Of a DNA stretch of 64,000 nt, positions 35,835 to 44,222 are shown one piece after another. The notes below the pieces were generated by a model. It made no database searches, was not told where the DNA came from, and saw only the letters and a list, made by a program, of their open reading frames with translations. Origin of the DNA: Leptotrichia hongkongensis (GTDB taxonomy: Bacteria > Fusobacteriota > Fusobacteriia > Fusobacteriales > Leptotrichiaceae); contig NZ_JBGORW010000003.1 in the NCBI RefSeq assembly GCF_041538065.1, forward strand, positions 62,001-126,000, read 5' to 3'. Position 1 is the stretch's first letter. Every line of letters starts with the position of its first letter. Position numbers and translations under genes: made by a program.

Positions 35835-36578
35835 ATGAAAAATAATGAAAATATTGAACAGATAGAAAATGGAGAAAGTCATATCGAAAGAGATATAAAA
35901 AATGCAAAAGAAATTCTGGAGAGAATGAATCCTAATCAGAAAATTAATTATCATACAATTTTAACAAAACTTATTTCAGATTGGGAAAACAAGGATATTC
36001 GTCCCAAAATATTAATTCACAGCTGCTGTGCTCCATGCAGTACATATACCTTGGAATTTTTAACACAGTATGCAGATGTTACAGTTCTTTTTGCAAACAA
36101 TAACATTCATCCAAAAGCAGAATATGTAAAAAGAGCCTTAGCACAAGAAGAATTTATTAAGAAGTTCAATGAACGTACTGGAAATAATGTTGGATTTATT
36201 GAGGATGAGTATAAGCCAATGGATTTTTATAAGGCTGTGAAAGGACTGGAAAAGGAAAAAGAAGGCGGAGCAAGATGTACAGTCTGTTTTCAGATGAGGC
36301 TTGATATTGTGGCGAAAAAAGCTCAGGAATTAGGATTTGACTATTTTGGAAGTGCCTTGACATTGAGTCCCCATAAGAATAGTCAATTAATAAATACATT
36401 AGGGCTGGAAATTCAGGAAATTTTTGATGTAAAATATCTTCCATCCGATTTCAAGAAAAATAATGGATATAAACGCTCTGTCGATATGTGTGCAGAATAT
36501 GACGTGTATAGGCAATGTTATTGTGGATGTATATTTGCAGCTATGGATCAAGGAATTGATTTAAACCAGTATAAATAG
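35835..36578 (+). CDS. queH: Epoxyqueuosine reductase QueH
   Basis: Last step of queuosine tRNA modification: reduces epoxyqueuosine to queuosine. 247 residues. The N-terminal cysteine cluster is IHSCCAPCSTYTLEFL, then NNNIHPKAEYVKR, GGARCTVCFQMRLD and GSALTLSPHKNSQ, and the C-terminal Cys pairs YRQCYCGC. These Cys residues bind a 4Fe-4S cluster and an adjacent metal in the QueH (DUF208) family. ATG 35835 is preferred over TTG 35832. AGGAGAG upstream. Monocistronic, followed by the type III toxin-antitoxin locus. Confidence 0.92.
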   Translation: MKNNENIEQIENGESHIERDIKNAKEILERMNPNQKINYHTILTKLISDWENKDIRPKILIHSCCAPCSTYTLEFLTQYADVTVLFANNNIHPKAEYVKRALAQEEFIKKFNERTGNNVGFIEDEYKPMDFYKAVKGLEKEKEGGARCTVCFQMRLDIVAKKAQELGFDYFGSALTLSPHKNSQLINTLGLEIQEIFDVKYLPSDFKKNNGYKRSVDMCAEYDVYRQCYCGCIFAAMDQGIDLNQYK

Positions 36579-36639
36579 AAGTCAGAAGATATTAAAAAAC
36601 TGATTTGTTAGAAAATTATAAAAAAATTAAAAATTTGCC

Positions 36640-36668
36640 TTGAAAAATAAATAAGAATAAGATATAAT
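36640..36668 (+). promoter_or_regulatory. Promoter of the ToxI-type antitoxin RNA
   Basis: TTGAAA 36640-36645, exactly 17 nt, TATAAT 36663-36668. Transcription would begin near 36675, about 20 nt before the first antitoxin repeat. Confidence 0.75.
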
Positions 36669-36674
36669 GTACTT

Positions 36675-36922
36675 GAAAAGGATTAATAAAAGCTAGGTAT
36701 TAAAAAGTTAGACCATAAAGAAGCGAGCGAACCTAAGTCTTCCTGATTTAGTCAGGTATTAAAAAGTTAGGTCATAATAGAAGCGAGCAAGTCTAAGTCT
36801 TCCTGAGTCAGTCAGGTATTAAAAAGTTAGACCATAAAGAAGCGAGCAGTCTAAGTCTTCCTAATTTATTAATCATTATATTTAAGGTATTTTTAGGCGA
36901 TATTATTATGTATCGCCTTTTT
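36675..36922 (+). ncRNA. toxI: Type III antitoxin RNA with three tandem ~60-nt repeats (ToxI-like)
   Basis: The segment between promoter and terminator has no open frame but three direct repeats: 36695-36753, 36754-36813 and 36814 to about 36872 (59, 60 and ~59 nt). Each begins AGGTATTAAAAAGTTAG, contains AGAAGCGAGC and ends CTAAGTCTTCCT. Within each, TTAGRYC can pair with the downstream CTAAGTC side. The AAAAAG recurs at the repeat period and is a plausible ToxN cleavage site. In known type III systems such repeats are cut into single units that trap the toxin. Repeats of about 60 nt are longer than the 34-45 nt of classic ToxI, AbiQ and CptI RNAs. Confidence 0.85.
36895..36922 (+). terminator. 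Terminator between antitoxin RNA and toxN
   Basis: Perfect 8-bp stem AGGCGATA / TATCGCCT (36895-36902 / 36911-36918) and a TTTTT tail. As in other type III loci, most transcripts should stop here and only read-through reaches the toxin gene, keeping antitoxin in excess. Confidence 0.85.
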
Positions 36923-36940
36923 AAATAAAAAGGGGATTAA

Positions 36941-37489
36941 ATGAACGAAAGGAAAAGTAAATTATATTTTATAACATTAACATCAAGTTATTTAAAGTAT
37001 TTAGGAATATATGAAAATAAAGTTTCGCTAAAAGTAAACAGGCCATTTATAGGAATAGTTTTTAAGATAAATAATAAGGAGTATTTTGCACCATTATCTT
37101 CTCCAAAAGAAAAACATAAAAAAATGAAAACTAATATAGATTTTTTCAAAATAGATAAAGGTAACTTAGGAATTATTAATTTTAACAATATGATTCCAGT
37201 TATTAATAATGATTTGTGTAGGAAAAAATTGGATTTAAAAATGTTAAGTAAAAGTTTAAATACAGAGGATATAAAATATTTTAGATTATTAAAAAATCAA
37301 TTGAAATATTGTGAAAAGAATAAAAATATTATATTTGCAAAAGCTGAAAAAATATATAATATTTTTACAAAAAATTTCGAAGAATTGAGTGAATCACATA
37401 AAAAAATGTATAGAAGAGTAAATAACTTTAAGGTGTTGGAGTCTGCTTCAAAAGAATTTGAAAAGGAATACATAACAAAATTACTTTAA
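36941..37489 (+). CDS. toxN: ToxN/AbiQ-family type III toxin endoribonuclease
   Basis: 182 residues, close to known ToxN (about 170). The family core is clear: NRPFIGIVFKIN (33-44), YFAPLSSPKEKHKKMK (48-63), then DFFKIDKGNLGIINFNNMIP. S53/S54 and K56/H59/K60 fall in the active-site loop of this fold. The rest is a helical C-terminal half rich in Lys. These toxins cut RNA at A-rich sites and are held inactive by their repeat RNA; many block phage growth by abortive infection. GGGGATT precedes the ATG, 18 bp after the antitoxin terminator. Codon use is very AT-rich like its surroundings. Confidence 0.9.
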   Translation: MNERKSKLYFITLTSSYLKYLGIYENKVSLKVNRPFIGIVFKINNKEYFAPLSSPKEKHKKMKTNIDFFKIDKGNLGIINFNNMIPVINNDLCRKKLDLKMLSKSLNTEDIKYFRLLKNQLKYCEKNKNIIFAKAEKIYNIFTKNFEELSESHKKMYRRVNNFKVLESASKEFEKEYITKLL

Positions 37490-37594
37490 AATTAAAATTA
37501 GAAGAGATTTAATTTAATAGAATGATATTAAACGGATTTGAGTATATATAAGAAATTAAATAGAAATAAAATAACAAGAATGAGGATTTAGAAG

Positions 37595-38281
37595 ATGAGA
37601 ATTTTAATTGTAGAAGATGAGAGAATGATAAATGATATTATAGCTAGAACGTTAAAAAAGGAAAATTACAGTGTTGATAGCTGTTTTGATGGAGAAGAAG
37701 CGTTAGATTATATTTTTTCTACAGAATATGACGTGTTGATATTAGATATAATGCTGCCTAAACTTGATGGGTTTGAAGTATTGAAGAGAATACGGAATAA
37801 AGGTATACAGACACCAGTTTTATTTTTAACTGCGAGAGAAAGTGTTCAGGATAGAGTAAAAGGGCTGGATTATGGAGCTGATGATTATTTGGTAAAGCCG
37901 TTTGATTTTGAAGAATTGCTTGCACGTATTCGTGTAATTCTTAGAAAAAATAGCATAAAATCTGATTCAGTAGGAAATGTTTTTAAATTAGCAAATCTTA
38001 CAGTTGACTGTAATACACACACTGTATATAGAGATGAAAAGAAGATAAAATTATCTCCAAAAGAATTTTCAGTACTGGAATATATGATAAGAAACAAAAA
38101 AAGAGTTATTTCCAAAGAAAAAATTGAGCAGCATATTTATGATTTTGACTCTGAAAGAAATAGTAATGTGATTGAAGTACATATAAGGCTATTGAGAAAA
38201 AAAATTGATACAGATTTTACGCCTAAATTGATTCATACAATAAGAGGTGTAGGATATGTCTTAAAGGAAGAAAATGAATAA
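37595..38281 (+). CDS. OmpR-family response regulator
   Basis: 228 residues. Receiver domain with MRILIVEDERMIND, phospho-acceptor D51 (LILDIMLPKLDG), the switch Thr in LFLTARES and Lys in YLVKPFDF. A C-terminal winged-helix DNA-binding domain follows (LSPKEFSVLEYMIRN, SNVIEVHIRLLRKKID, TIRGVGYVLKEE). It overlaps the histidine kinase gene by 8 bases. Targets are unknown; the nearby secreted-protein genes with a shared direct-repeat promoter box are candidates. Confidence 0.95.
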   Translation: MRILIVEDERMINDIIARTLKKENYSVDSCFDGEEALDYIFSTEYDVLILDIMLPKLDGFEVLKRIRNKGIQTPVLFLTARESVQDRVKGLDYGADDYLVKPFDFEELLARIRVILRKNSIKSDSVGNVFKLANLTVDCNTHTVYRDEKKIKLSPKEFSVLEYMIRNKKRVISKEKIEQHIYDFDSERNSNVIEVHIRLLRKKIDTDFTPKLIHTIRGVGYVLKEENE

Positions 38282-39713
38282 GAATACTAGTAATAATTTT
38301 GTTAATAAGATAAACAATAAAAAAAGAATTTCAATAAAAACAAAAATTGCATTATGGTATACAAGTATGATAATTATAATTGTACTGTGTTTTTTAGGAA
38401 CGATGTTTTATATAAGTTCTATTGCAGTAAAAAATTCGGTTTATAAAAGGCTTAAAACGACAGTAGAAAAAATAAACCAGAATATTGAGTTTGAAGATGG
38501 TGAATTAATGATTGACAATAATCTTAGCGTTATAACTAATGATATTTTTATTTCGATTTATGATAAAAATTATGATTTTATATACGGAAATACAAATATT
38601 GATTTAGAAGTTTCAAAAAATTCTGCTGAAAGTAATAAGTTAAAGATAATAAAGCAGGAAAATTCAAATTCGAAATGGTATGTTTATGATATAAGAAAGA
38701 ATCTTGATGGGTATGGTGAAATATTGATTAGAGGGATTACACCTTTTTCTAGCCTTGAAAAAAATATAGAACTTATTATCTTGATATTCATTGTTATATT
38801 TCCGTTTTTAATATTTGTTTCAGTTTTAAGTGGAAAATTTATAACAAAAAAATCCTTTAGTCCAATTGAGCAAATAGTAAAAACAGTTAATAAGATTTCA
38901 AAGGGAGATGATTTATCCCAAAGGATTAATTTGCAAAATGGCGAAAGAGAAATTTATGATTTAGCGGAAACTTTTGACCAGATGTTTAATCGTTTGCAGG
39001 AGGCGTTTGATAGAGAGGCTCAGTTTACATCGGATGTTGCTCATGAATTAAGGACTCCACTTTCAGCAATTCGCATGCAAAGTGAATATAGTTTGAAATA
39101 TTTGAACTTAAATGAAGAATCAAAAGATATATTAAAAAATATTTTAGAAAAATCCAAAAAGATGTCAAGTTTAATTTCTGAATTGCTTATGCTTGCAAGA
39201 ATGGATAAAAAAAATCAAAAACTTAATATCAAGAATGAGAATTTGAATGAAATTATTCAGTTAGTTATTGAAGTTGAAAGCAATTATGCTAAAGAAAAAA
39301 ATATTAAAATTATTTACGATGAAAAAAATGATATTTTTGCAGATGTTGATAAAGATATGCTTACACGGGTTTTTATAAATCTTATTTCAAATGCGATTAC
39401 TTATGGAAATGAAAATGGAACAATAAAAATAATTTTAAATAAAATAGAAAATGAATCTGAAAACACTGATGTACAAAAGTCAAAAATAAAATGTCAAATT
39501 ATTGATGATGGAATAGGAATTTCAAGTGAACATATTAATAAAATCTGGAATCGTTTTTATCAGGTTGAATCTTCCCGTTCCACTGATAATTCAGGACTTG
39601 GGCTTTCTATTGTAAAATGGATAATTGAAGAGCATAAAGGGACAATTATGGTAGAAAGTGAGTTGGGGAAAGGAACTATTTTTACTTTTTACTTACCTGA
39701 AAAAATTTTGTAA
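38274..39713 (+). CDS. Membrane sensor histidine kinase
   Basis: 479 residues. Two transmembrane segments (about 27-50 and 164-186) flank a ~110-residue extracytoplasmic sensor. Then a HAMP linker, the dimerisation/phosphoacceptor helix FTSDVAHELRTPLSAIRMQ with H257, and the ATPase domain (N-box LISNAITYGNENG, G1 IIDDGIGIS, SGLGLSIVKWIIEEH, GKGTIFTF). Partner of the overlapping response regulator gene. The signal is unknown; the following PepSY protein gene is often found with such pairs and may modulate sensing at the envelope. Confidence 0.95.
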   Translation: MNKNTSNNFVNKINNKKRISIKTKIALWYTSMIIIIVLCFLGTMFYISSIAVKNSVYKRLKTTVEKINQNIEFEDGELMIDNNLSVITNDIFISIYDKNYDFIYGNTNIDLEVSKNSAESNKLKIIKQENSNSKWYVYDIRKNLDGYGEILIRGITPFSSLEKNIELIILIFIVIFPFLIFVSVLSGKFITKKSFSPIEQIVKTVNKISKGDDLSQRINLQNGEREIYDLAETFDQMFNRLQEAFDREAQFTSDVAHELRTPLSAIRMQSEYSLKYLNLNEESKDILKNILEKSKKMSSLISELLMLARMDKKNQKLNIKNENLNEIIQLVIEVESNYAKEKNIKIIYDEKNDIFADVDKDMLTRVFINLISNAITYGNENGTIKIILNKIENESENTDVQKSKIKCQIIDDGIGISSEHINKIWNRFYQVESSRSTDNSGLGLSIVKWIIEEHKGTIMVESELGKGTIFTFYLPEKIL

Positions 39714-39770
39714 TCTAACTAAATAGGTTATTTTGATTAATATATTTTTATTTATAGAAAGGGAAAAAAA

Positions 39771-40502
39771 ATGAAAATACTAGAAAAAAGAATGACACCA
39801 TTTTTAATTTTAGCAATGTTGTCTGCTTCAGCTGACATAAATTTGTATTCTGCAGAAATAACAACTGTAACAATAAGAAACAATAGAGTGAAAATAAATT
39901 TGGAAAGAGCTAAAAAAATTGTTTTTGAACATTCTAAAATACATTCAAATAATGCAAAATTGACAAAACTTATTTTAGAAAAAGAAAATAAAAAATATGT
40001 TTATGCAATTGAATTTTATTATAAAAATAAAAGATATAGATATAATGTTGATGCAAATACAGGAAAAGTAATCACATATAGTTCTACTGAAAGACTTATA
40101 TCTGATTCTCGTTGGGGCGTTGGAAAAGATATAACATTCCAAGCGAAAAACGCACCAGCAGTAGCACCGTCACCATCACCAATAGAACAAAAGACTGAAC
40201 GTGATGGATATGCTGATATGCAAAGTATGATGGGATATAGAAAAAGAATAACCGAGGAAGAAAGTTATGACAGAGCTAAATACAACTTCAGTAGGAAAGA
40301 AAAAAATGTAGAAAATATCATTTTAGAGCAATTGAAGAAAAATGTTTATGATGATCTGAATTATGCTTCATTTGAAGAAATTATTCTTGTAAATGCTGAA
40401 AAATCAATCTATAAAGGTACAATAAAAGCCAATTATATAGAGTATGATTTTAAAATTAATTTATCTACAGGTGAAATTTTAAAATGGAAATTAAAAAAAT
40501 AG
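39771..40502 (+). CDS. Exported PepSY-domain protein
   Basis: 243 residues with an N-terminal hydrophobic signal (TPFLILAMLSASADINLYS). First PepSY-like unit at about 40-105: INLERAKKIVFEHS, YVYAIEFYYKNKRYRYNVDA, NTGKVITYSS. A Pro/Ala linker follows (APAVAPSPSPIEQK), then a second unit ending YDFKINLSTGEILKWKLK. PepSY domains are small extracytoplasmic folds often tied to two-component or protease control. It lies 57 bp after the kinase gene and is probably in the same operon. Confidence 0.8.
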   Translation: MKILEKRMTPFLILAMLSASADINLYSAEITTVTIRNNRVKINLERAKKIVFEHSKIHSNNAKLTKLILEKENKKYVYAIEFYYKNKRYRYNVDANTGKVITYSSTERLISDSRWGVGKDITFQAKNAPAVAPSPSPIEQKTERDGYADMQSMMGYRKRITEEESYDRAKYNFSRKEKNVENIILEQLKKNVYDDLNYASFEEIILVNAEKSIYKGTIKANYIEYDFKINLSTGEILKWKLKK

Positions 40503-40515
40503 AATTTAAAAAAGT

Positions 40516-40560
40516 AAAAATTTTCAGTTAAATTTAAGGTTAATTTGCTAAAATACACTT
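40516..40560 (+). promoter_or_regulatory. Conserved promoter box, first paralogue
   Basis: A 45-nt block shared (40 of 45 bases) with 41883-41927. It includes TTCAGTTAA and TTTAAGGTT spaced one helical turn apart, and a -10-like TAAAAT 24 nt after the CAGTTAA start in both copies. Direct repeats at one-turn spacing are typical of OmpR-family regulator sites. Confidence 0.5.
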
Positions 40561-40642
40561 GAATCTTTTTAAACTTAAATATATCATAACTTTTGATACA
40601 AATTTTAAAACAGTATTGTTATGATAAGAAAGTAGGAGAATT

Positions 40643-41833
40643 ATGAAAAAGAAATCAAGAAAATTATCTGTATTAGTTATGACAGGATTAACACTTTATG
40701 CTGTAAATGGATTTTCTATACCAGCAATAAAAGAAGATTATACTTGTCCGATAGGAAAAGAAAAGTTTAGCAGCTTTCATTATCCGCCACAATGTCCGAC
40801 TAATAAATTTGTAATGTTCAAGAATGAATTTACAAAAGAAGAATTGAAAAAATATGAAAAAATAATAAATTCAAAAGAATACAAGGCTATTCCCCAAAAT
40901 TTGCCTAAAGAATATTATTTAGGGAGATTTTATGAAATGGCAGGCGGATTTTCAGATAAGGAAATAGGCGAAACGTATTACAAAGCATATACAGCACAAA
41001 TTAATGAGAATTTTGAAAATGCTAATACTTTAAAGGAAAGTTTGGCAAAAGGAATAAGTTATCTTGAAAAATCTTTGCCTATGGAAAATAAAAGCGAATT
41101 TCCTTGGAAGCTAGCTTATTTATATATTAGTAACAAAGAATTTGATAAAGCAAATGCCTTAGTGGAAAAACAGGATAAGAACGTTCATTTGGAAAGAATA
41201 GCAAATTTTTACTACACTCTCTCTGATATAGAAAAATCTCAAATAAACTATTATGGTTATGACTATATGGATTTTAATAAGGAAAGTATTGATAAAAAAA
41301 CAGAAAAAGAATTTAGAGAAAAAGCGTTGTATTACTTACAGGATGTAATTAAGAAAAATAAAGGACGTTATTCAGAGAAAGAACTTTTCAGACTGGTAGA
41401 TTTATATAAATCTTTAGGAAATGAAAAGGCAATTGATGAAGTATTTTCTAAAGCACCATCAGAATACTGGAGTCTGATTGTGTCATATTATTTAGATGAG
41501 CCTATAGGAAGTATTGGTGATGTCTATGATGAAAAAAAATTAGCAACAGAAGATAATTTAAAAAAAGCACTAAACTATGCTGACAAATTAGCAAAAATGA
41601 TTTCTAAAAATAATAATGCTGATAAAATTCAATATAATCTATCTATAATTTTAAAAGCTGAAGCTGAACGTCGTTTAGGAAAATTTGAAGAAGCATCAAA
41701 AACTTTAAGTAAAATAAATTTAACAGATGTTAAAGATACGCTTTATGATTATGATTTTAAAATTCTTAAAGAAAGAATAGATAAGAAAGACATTAGTGTA
41801 AGACAATATATTCCAGAACCAATTAGGTATTAA
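40643..41833 (+). CDS. Exported DUF2225-like protein, paralogue 1
   Basis: 396 residues: signal peptide (SVLVMTGLTLYAVNGFS), then a cysteine-bearing head, YTCPIGKEKFSS followed by PPQCPTNKFVMF, resembling the zinc-ribbon start of DUF2225 proteins. A long helical repeat region like TPR/DUF2225 tails follows (LAYLYISNKEFDKANALVEK, KAEAERRLGKFEEASKTL). Function unknown; the repeats suggest a protein-binding scaffold outside the cytoplasm. The next gene is a paralogue with the same layout and promoter. Confidence 0.7.
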   Translation: MKKKSRKLSVLVMTGLTLYAVNGFSIPAIKEDYTCPIGKEKFSSFHYPPQCPTNKFVMFKNEFTKEELKKYEKIINSKEYKAIPQNLPKEYYLGRFYEMAGGFSDKEIGETYYKAYTAQINENFENANTLKESLAKGISYLEKSLPMENKSEFPWKLAYLYISNKEFDKANALVEKQDKNVHLERIANFYYTLSDIEKSQINYYGYDYMDFNKESIDKKTEKEFREKALYYLQDVIKKNKGRYSEKELFRLVDLYKSLGNEKAIDEVFSKAPSEYWSLIVSYYLDEPIGSIGDVYDEKKLATEDNLKKALNYADKLAKMISKNNNADKIQYNLSIILKAEAERRLGKFEEASKTLSKINLTDVKDTLYDYDFKILKERIDKKDISVRQYIPEPIRY

Positions 41834-41882
41834 TATTAGAAATTTTTTCATTTATAATTTTTCATTATATTGTAAATTTCTT

Positions 41883-41927
41883 AAAAATTTTCAGTTAATT
41901 TTAAGGTTCGTTTGATAAAATACATTT
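41883..41927 (+). promoter_or_regulatory. Conserved promoter box, second paralogue
   Basis: Second copy of the 45-nt block at 40516-40560, with CAGTTAA at 41892 and TAAAAT at 41916-41921. The same distances are preserved although the neighbouring sequence differs, which points to selection on a regulatory site or to recent duplication with the gene. Confidence 0.5.
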
Positions 41928-41948
41928 ATCAAAGGGAAAGGAGTTGAT

Positions 41949-43160
41949 ATGAAAAGGAAAAAAAGAAATTTATCTGCACTAATTACAGCAGGATTGATAG
42001 TATGTGCTTCAAATTCTTTTTCCATAAGAATAGTAACTAAAGAGTATACTTGTCCAATAGGAAATGAAAAGTTTACAGCTGGTATAAGTTTGCCACAGCA
42101 ATGTCCAGAAAATAAATTTGTAATGTTTAAGGAAAATTTTACAAAAGAGGAATTGAAGAAATATGAAAAAATCATAAACTCAAAAGAATATAAAGCTATT
42201 CCTCAAAATTCTCCTAAAGAGTATTATTTAGGGAGATTTTATGAACTGGCAGGAGGATTTTCAGATAAAGAAATAGGGGAAACATATTATAAATCATATA
42301 TTGAACACATTAATAGAAATGTTCAGAATAACGATACTTTAAAGGAGAGTCTGATAAAAGGGATAGATTATCTTGAAAAATCTTTATCTTCAGGAAAAAA
42401 AGATGGTTTTCCATCGAGTTTAGCTTACTTGTATATCAGTAACAGAGAATACGATAAAGCAAATGCTCTGATAGAAAAACAGGATAAAAATATTTATTTA
42501 GAAAAGATAGCTGATTTTTATTATAGTATTTCCAGCTTGCAGAAGACTGAAAGTGGTTATCGTTATAAATATTATAATGAAATCGGTATTGATGAGAAAG
42601 CAAAGAAAATTTTTAGGGAAAAGGCATTGAATTATTTACAGGCAGTAATTAGAAAAAATAATGGACAGTATTCGGGACAGGAGCTTTTAAGGCAAGCAGA
42701 ATTGTATAGTTCTTTAGGTAATAAAAAAGCTATAGATGAAGTATTTCTTAAAGCACAGCCAAAACATTGGAAGTTGATTATTTTACATTATCTGGATGAA
42801 CACGGAGGAATTATTGGCGAAGTTTATGATAAAAATAATTTATCAACAGAAGCTGATTTGAAAAAAGCTCTAAGTTATGCTGACAAATTAGAAAAAATGA
42901 CCTACAAATCATTTAAAGAGAATATTAACATGGAAATGAAAAATATTAAAAGAAATGATTATCTTGAAGCTGCATTTTTGAAAGCTGAAGCTGAACGTCG
43001 TTTAGGAAAATTTGGAGAAGCGTTAAAAACTCTGAGCAAAATAGATGTAGCAGATATAAAAAATACTGCTTTTAATAGTGATTTGGAAAAACTTAAAGAA
43101 TTAATTGAAAAAAAGGATAACAGCGTAAGCCAATATATTCCAGGTCGAATTATGTATTAG
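41949..43160 (+). CDS. Exported DUF2225-like protein, paralogue 2
   Basis: 403 residues with the same plan as the preceding gene: signal peptide (ALITAGLIVCASNSFS), YTCPIGNEKFTA plus QCPENKFVMF, the near-identical helix FTKEELKKYEKIINSKEYKA, and TPR-like repeats ending SQYIPGRIMY. The N-terminal third is much more alike between the two copies than the C-terminal third, so the repeats have diverged. Tandem duplication is the simplest origin. AAAGGAG upstream of the ATG. Confidence 0.7.
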   Translation: MKRKKRNLSALITAGLIVCASNSFSIRIVTKEYTCPIGNEKFTAGISLPQQCPENKFVMFKENFTKEELKKYEKIINSKEYKAIPQNSPKEYYLGRFYELAGGFSDKEIGETYYKSYIEHINRNVQNNDTLKESLIKGIDYLEKSLSSGKKDGFPSSLAYLYISNREYDKANALIEKQDKNIYLEKIADFYYSISSLQKTESGYRYKYYNEIGIDEKAKKIFREKALNYLQAVIRKNNGQYSGQELLRQAELYSSLGNKKAIDEVFLKAQPKHWKLIILHYLDEHGGIIGEVYDKNNLSTEADLKKALSYADKLEKMTYKSFKENINMEMKNIKRNDYLEAAFLKAEAERRLGKFGEALKTLSKIDVADIKNTAFNSDLEKLKELIEKKDNSVSQYIPGRIMY

Positions 43161-43209
43161 TTTAAATAAAAAAATTATAAAATTAAAACTTGAAGGAGAG
43201 ATGATTTTT

Positions 43210-43578
43210 ATGAAAAAGTTTTTTAATAGAAAGATTGAAATTTTTACTCTTTTGCTATTATGTGCTAGTTTTTTAAGTGCCGCACCTGTAAAAAGTGAGG
43301 AAGAAGCATTAAAAAATGTGAAAAAATCTATAATTAAGCATAACTTTGGTGGTAAATTAGGAACAAAGTGTATGAAATTTTACATTGATGAAACTGCGGA
43401 AGATTTTCAGGTTGATGTACGTAGTGATAACGAAAAATGTGGAGGAGATTCTAGAGTTGAGCCTCGTATGTTCAGTTACACTGTAAATAAAAAAACTGGT
43501 AAACTTAAAACAGACAGTTTTGAATATGCAAAGGAAAAAGGAATTGACTGGGAAGGCGATTATCTGTCTATAGATTAG
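43210..43578 (+). CDS. Small exported protein with PepSY-like character
   Basis: 122 residues from ATG 43210; an ATG at 43201 abuts the AAGGAGAG site. Signal peptide ends near FLSAAPVKS. The mature part has EEALKNVKKSIIKHNFG and ends FSYTVNKKTGKLKTDSFEYA, reminiscent of one PepSY unit, plus two cysteines (TKCMKF and EKCGGD) that could form a disulphide. No known function. Its leader (AAAACTTGAAGGAGAG...) is almost the same as that of the next gene. Confidence 0.6.
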   Translation: MKKFFNRKIEIFTLLLLCASFLSAAPVKSEEEALKNVKKSIIKHNFGGKLGTKCMKFYIDETAEDFQVDVRSDNEKCGGDSRVEPRMFSYTVNKKTGKLKTDSFEYAKEKGIDWEGDYLSID

Positions 43579-43626
43579 CGAAGCAGAAAATATGGTTAAT
43601 TAAAACTTAAAGGAGAGATGATTTTT

Positions 43627-44172
43627 ATGAAAAAATTAGTTTTAACAGGATTGCTTGTATTAAGTGCAATGGCATTTGCAGCAAAAATTACTACAACAGG
43701 AAAAAGCTGGGAGAAAATTGAAAAAGAAAATAAAGTTCCCGAACAGGAAATCAGCATAATGAATTTTAGCTGGTTGGATAAAAAAGATGGTGTAGAGGGT
43801 GTATATAACACATATAGCTTTAAAATAGGGAAATTAGAATCTGATAAAAATAATAACTTTTATCTATCATCATATTATGATGAAAAACCTGAAAATGGTC
43901 TTCCGTTAGTATCAGATTTTAATAATATCAAAAATTTAAATGGTTTTACTATTAAAGAAAGTCTTGATGAAAATTCTGAAGTTTATGTTTCATATTATAA
44001 AATAAGAAAAACAGCTGTAAAAGGAATTTATTATATAGACAACTATATTGGTCAAGATGGGAAAAAACATCCTAAATTGTACTTTGGATTTGATGAAAAA
44101 ACTAAAAAGGTTGTAATTACTGATAAAAATGGTAATATAAAGAATGTATTAGAATATTATCCAGCAGGTTAA
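43627..44172 (+). CDS. Small exported hypothetical protein
   Basis: 181 residues from ATG 43627 (an ATG at 43618 overlaps the ribosome site). Clear signal peptide MKKLVLTGLLVLSAMAFAA. The mature protein is beta-rich (VYNTYSFKIGKLES, NNFYLSSYYDEKPENG, VYVSYYKIRKTAVKGIYYID) and ends KNVLEYYPAG. Not recognised. Its upstream 30 bases repeat those of the preceding gene, so translation signals were duplicated. Confidence 0.6.
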   Translation: MKKLVLTGLLVLSAMAFAAKITTTGKSWEKIEKENKVPEQEISIMNFSWLDKKDGVEGVYNTYSFKIGKLESDKNNNFYLSSYYDEKPENGLPLVSDFNNIKNLNGFTIKESLDENSEVYVSYYKIRKTAVKGIYYIDNYIGQDGKKHPKLYFGFDEKTKKVVITDKNGNIKNVLEYYPAG

Positions 44173-44222
44173 TTATAAAATTAATATTTAAAAAAAATAT
44201 AAACGAAAGCAAGGGATAAAAA

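Noticed and set aside
36691..36872. Possible CRISPR array from three direct repeats
   Set aside because: Repeats are contiguous with no unique spacers, and promoter, terminator and the ToxN-like gene explain them better.
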